Part shown: positions 4,876 to 6,271 of the stretch, piece by piece
Numbering within the stretch: position 1 is the first letter of the stretch
Layout: each line of letters opens with the position of its first letter
Assembly: GCA_043802745.1 (NCBI GenBank)
Contig: JAZDKU010000027.1
Span: 1 to 6,271, forward strand
DNA: 6,271 nt
Origin: STD1-80 sp043802745
GTDB taxonomy: Bacteria > Patescibacteriota > Minisyncoccia > Minisyncoccales > CG1-02-41-26
Direction of reading: 5' to 3'
Made by a program: the position numbers and the translations under genes
The notes under the pieces: model-generated
What the model saw: the letters and a program-made list of their open reading frames with translations, nothing else
What the model was told of the DNA's origin: nothing
The model's database searches: none

Positions 4876-5124
4876 ATGAAAATTTTCCAAAAAATAAAAG
4901 AAACAAGTATTTTGGCAGTTTTTAGTTTTTGTATCGCTGCATTTTCTTATCTTCTTCCATTTGGTTGTGGGAATAAAAATTCTTTATCTGCAGGCGTTGC
5001 CGCCTTGGGCGGGATAATAGCACTAGTTTTTATCAAACGTCAGAAATTGCGAGGTAAATGGTTTGCAATTTTAGCGATTATTCTTGGTGTTATGGGATTT
5101 TTTGTATTGGTTACATTTTGTTAA
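4876..5124 (+). CDS. Small three-helix membrane protein of unknown function
   Basis: The 82-residue protein has a basic N-terminus (MKIFQKIKET) and three hydrophobic segments at about 12-29, 37-53 and 62-81. Short loops contain GCGNKNS (30-36) and KRQKLRGKW (54-62). The alternation of glycine-rich helices with a basic, R-G-K-W loop recalls small DUF4190-type membrane proteins, but the match is too loose to name a family. The ATG lies 4 bases after the DUF5615 stop, so it is probably co-transcribed with the toxin-antitoxin genes. AATTTAATAAA before the start offers no Shine-Dalgarno sequence. A role in the toxin-antitoxin system cannot be claimed. Confidence 0.65.
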   Translation: MKIFQKIKETSILAVFSFCIAAFSYLLPFGCGNKNSLSAGVAALGGIIALVFIKRQKLRGKWFAILAIILGVMGFFVLVTFC

Positions 5125-5180
5125 ATTTAAAAAAATAATCGGATTGTGGGGGCGGGGTTATGAATTTGAAATTAGGAACG

Positions 5181-5203
5181 ATAGGTACAACCTATTTTCT
5201 TAA
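5181..5203 (+). terminator. Possible weak terminator upstream of pnp
   Basis: ATAGGT-ACA-ACCTAT (5181-5195) forms a 6-bp hairpin followed by TTTCTTAA. It could end transcripts from the toxin-antitoxin/membrane protein operon, but the stem is AT-rich and the T-run is broken, and the same bases are part of the larger inverted-repeat set. Confidence 0.3.
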
Positions 5204-5204
5204 C

Positions 5205-5232
5205 TTGAAATTCTTAATTTCTGATACATAAT
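5205..5232 (+). promoter_or_regulatory. Sigma70-type promoter of pnp
   Basis: TTGAAA (5205-5210) and CATAAT (5227-5232) are separated by 16 bases, each 5 of 6 to consensus and identical to the boxes of the cca promoter. The -10 box ends 11 bases before the ATG at 5244, the same gap as in cca, so the transcript would begin about 5 nt before the start codon. Confidence 0.62.
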
Positions 5233-5243
5233 CCTCAAATTTC

Positions 5244-6271
5244 ATGCAAGAGAAAAAAATGTTCGAATTTCAGCTTGGTGACCCTTCGGCAGGCTCAGGG
5301 CAAGTTAGAAAGCTGGAAGTAAAAATTGGCGGCTTAGCTGAACAGGCCAGCGGCTGTTGCTTAATTAGGTACGGGGACACTTCAATTTTATGCACAGCCA
5401 TGTTGGGAAAAAGCAACCCAGGCCAGGGATTTTTTCCTTTAACGTGCGATTATGAAGAAAGATTTTATGCAGCTGGGAAAATATTAGGCTCTCGTTTTAT
5501 CAGGCGGGAAGGCAGGCCTTCAACCGAAGCGGTTTTAACATCTCGCTTAATTGACCGGGCAGTCCGGCCGTTATTTCCAAAAGAATTAACCAATGAAGTG
5601 CAGGTTATCGCTACTTGTTTGTCCTGGGATGCAGAAAATGACCCATCAACTTTAGGGCTTTTGGGCGCTTCGTTGGTTTTGGGAATGTCAGAAATTCCTT
5701 GGAATGGTCCTGTGGCGGTTGTGCGAATTGGCCACGTGGAGGATAAATTTATTTTAAACCCTACCTATGAACAAAGAGAAAAGGGAAACTTAGATTTAGT
5801 TTTAGCTGGCATTGAAAAAAACGGCGAGATTTTAATTAACATGATTGAGTCGGGAGCCGAGGAAATATCAGAGGAAATATTCATAAACGCTTATGATTTT
5901 GCCAAACCATTTTTAAAAGATATATTGGACTTTCAAAAGAAAGTTTTAAAAGAAATTGCCAAGCCAAAAGCTGTTATAGCTAGCCAGGAAACAGACTATT
6001 CAATGATTGAAAAAGTTAAGAATTATTTATCTGATAAACTAGAAACAGCTTTATACGAACCAGACAAACAAAAAAGAAACTATGCTCTGGAGGCTTTGCA
6101 AGAGCAAATGTTTGTAGACTTAGCTGGGGAAATTGGCGAATCAAGCCCCGTTAGAGGCGAAGCCTCTAACGGGGCAAGCAAGGGGTTTGTAAAAAATTTC
6201 TTTGAAGAGCAAGTGGAAAAATCTTTTAAAGAAAATATTTTAAGTAAAGATAAAAGGCCAGATGGCCGAGG
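5244..6271 (+). CDS. pnp: Polynucleotide phosphorylase, N-terminal part
   Basis: The gene runs off the right edge; 342 codons are present, about half of a normal PNPase (about 700). PNPase is the phosphorolytic 3'-5' exoribonuclease of RNA decay. Visible landmarks are QASGCCLIRYGDTSILCTA (34-52), PGQGFFPLTCDYEERFYAAGKI (59-80), FIRREGRPS (85-93), LIDRAVRPLFP (102-112), NEVQVIAT (117-124) and NGPVAVVRIG (154-163) of the first RNase PH domain. The all-alpha linker follows, ending at KDKRPDGR (335-342), the start of the second RNase PH domain. Two in-frame insertions are visible against the family pattern: residues 13-21 (DPSAGSGQV), splitting the usual 'F.LG-RKLEV', and residues 302-312 (PVRGEASNGAS), encoded by a perfect palindrome. 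The ATG at 5244 is chosen for its spacing to the promoter; M6 at 5259 is an alternative. No Shine-Dalgarno sequence precedes the first ATG. Confidence 0.96.
   Translation, partial: MQEKKMFEFQLGDPSAGSGQVRKLEVKIGGLAEQASGCCLIRYGDTSILCTAMLGKSNPGQGFFPLTCDYEERFYAAGKILGSRFIRREGRPSTEAVLTSRLIDRAVRPLFPKELTNEVQVIATCLSWDAENDPSTLGLLGASLVLGMSEIPWNGPVAVVRIGHVEDKFILNPTYEQREKGNLDLVLAGIEKNGEILINMIESGAEEISEEIFINAYDFAKPFLKDILDFQKKVLKEIAKPKAVIASQETDYSMIEKVKNYLSDKLETALYEPDKQKRNYALEALQEQMFVDLAGEIGESSPVRGEASNGASKGFVKNFFEEQVEKSFKENILSKDKRPDGR
5282..5300 (+). repeat. Short repeat-like insert in pnp (CCCTTCGGCAGGCTCAGGG)
   Basis: The 19-base imperfect palindrome (outer arms CCCT/AGGG) lies inside a 27-base in-frame stretch (5280-5306) that adds nine residues between LG and RKLEV of the PNPase N-terminus. 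Its complement resembles the dispersed 'CCTGAGCCTGTCGAAGG'-type repeat that I recall from many environmental bacterial genomes; only one copy lies in this window, so its dispersed nature must be checked genome-wide. Confidence 0.5.
6145..6175 (+). repeat. Perfect palindromic element inserted in frame in pnp
   Basis: GCCCCGTTAGAGGC (6145-6158) and GCCTCTAACGGGGC (6162-6175) are exact reverse complements around a GAA loop, a 14-bp stem. It is translated in the pnp frame. CAAG occurs immediately on both sides (6142-6145 and 6175-6178); removing one CAAG plus the 29-base core (33 bases, 11 codons) restores a continuous frame, ESSKGFVKNFF, that reads naturally as the linker helix. Confidence 0.75.

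Larger units (their letters stand above)
5160..5245 (+). other. Nested inverted repeats upstream of and into the pnp start
   Basis: Three sets of complementary arms nest. ATGAATTTGA (5160-5169) pairs with TCAAATTTCAT (5235-5245, one bulged T), which includes the first two bases of the pnp start codon. GAAATTAGGAA (5168-5178) pairs with TTCTTAATTTC (5211-5221) with one G-U. ATAGGT (5181-5186) pairs with ACCTAT (5190-5195). A competing short hairpin, GAAATT-CTT-AATTTC (5207-5221), is also possible. A G-rich run (5148-5157) precedes the structure. Only transcripts reading through from upstream would carry the whole structure. Confidence 0.5.

Overview
The window is AT-rich, compactly packed bacterial DNA. 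It most resembles a member of the Candidate Phyla Radiation / Patescibacteria (Parcubacteria-like). The pointers are a two-helix VirB2/TrbC-type pilin with a 'GLVPCG...CxxCH' cysteine block, a membrane-anchored protein with a pilin-like C-terminal domain, tRNA genes without encoded CCA and with irregular stems, no recognisable Shine-Dalgarno sequence before any gene, and promoters almost on top of start codons. This placement is an inference from gene content; there is no rRNA or other decisive marker here.

Left part (1-2454, minus strand). Reading leftwards from the divergent promoter region near 2466-2509: a full-length CCA-adding tRNA nucleotidyltransferase with an HD domain (985-2454), an intrinsic terminator abutting its stop codon, a very AT-rich spacer, tRNA-Pro(CGG) (838-910), a three-helix membrane protein with a pilin-like extracellular domain (107-814), and the first 29 codons of tgt, tRNA-guanine transglycosylase (1-87), running off the left edge.

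Right part (2481-6271, plus strand). tRNA-Arg(TCG), a secreted or membrane pilin of the T4SS pilin family, tRNA-Lys(CTT), then rpsO (ribosomal protein S15). rpsO overlaps by one base a NYN-domain (PIN-like) RNase gene. A DUF433/DUF5615 antitoxin-toxin pair with an 8-base overlap follows, then a small three-helix membrane protein, and finally pnp (polynucleotide phosphorylase), cut off by the right edge at the start of its second RNase PH domain.

The functional theme is RNA: tRNA genes, 3'-end maturation (CCA enzyme), base modification (Tgt), translation (S15) and RNA decay (NYN nuclease, PIN-like toxin, PNPase). The classical rpsO-pnp neighbourhood is retained but split by a NYN gene, a toxin-antitoxin module and a membrane protein. 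The most unusual signals are: (i) two short palindromic or repeat-like insertions that lie in frame inside pnp, one a perfect 14-bp hairpin, reminiscent of Rickettsia palindromic elements; (ii) two promoters with the same boxes (TTGAAA, CATAAT) ending exactly 11 bases before the ATG of cca and of pnp, implying near-leaderless mRNAs; and (iii) a dense set of inverted repeats just upstream of pnp that reaches its start codon.
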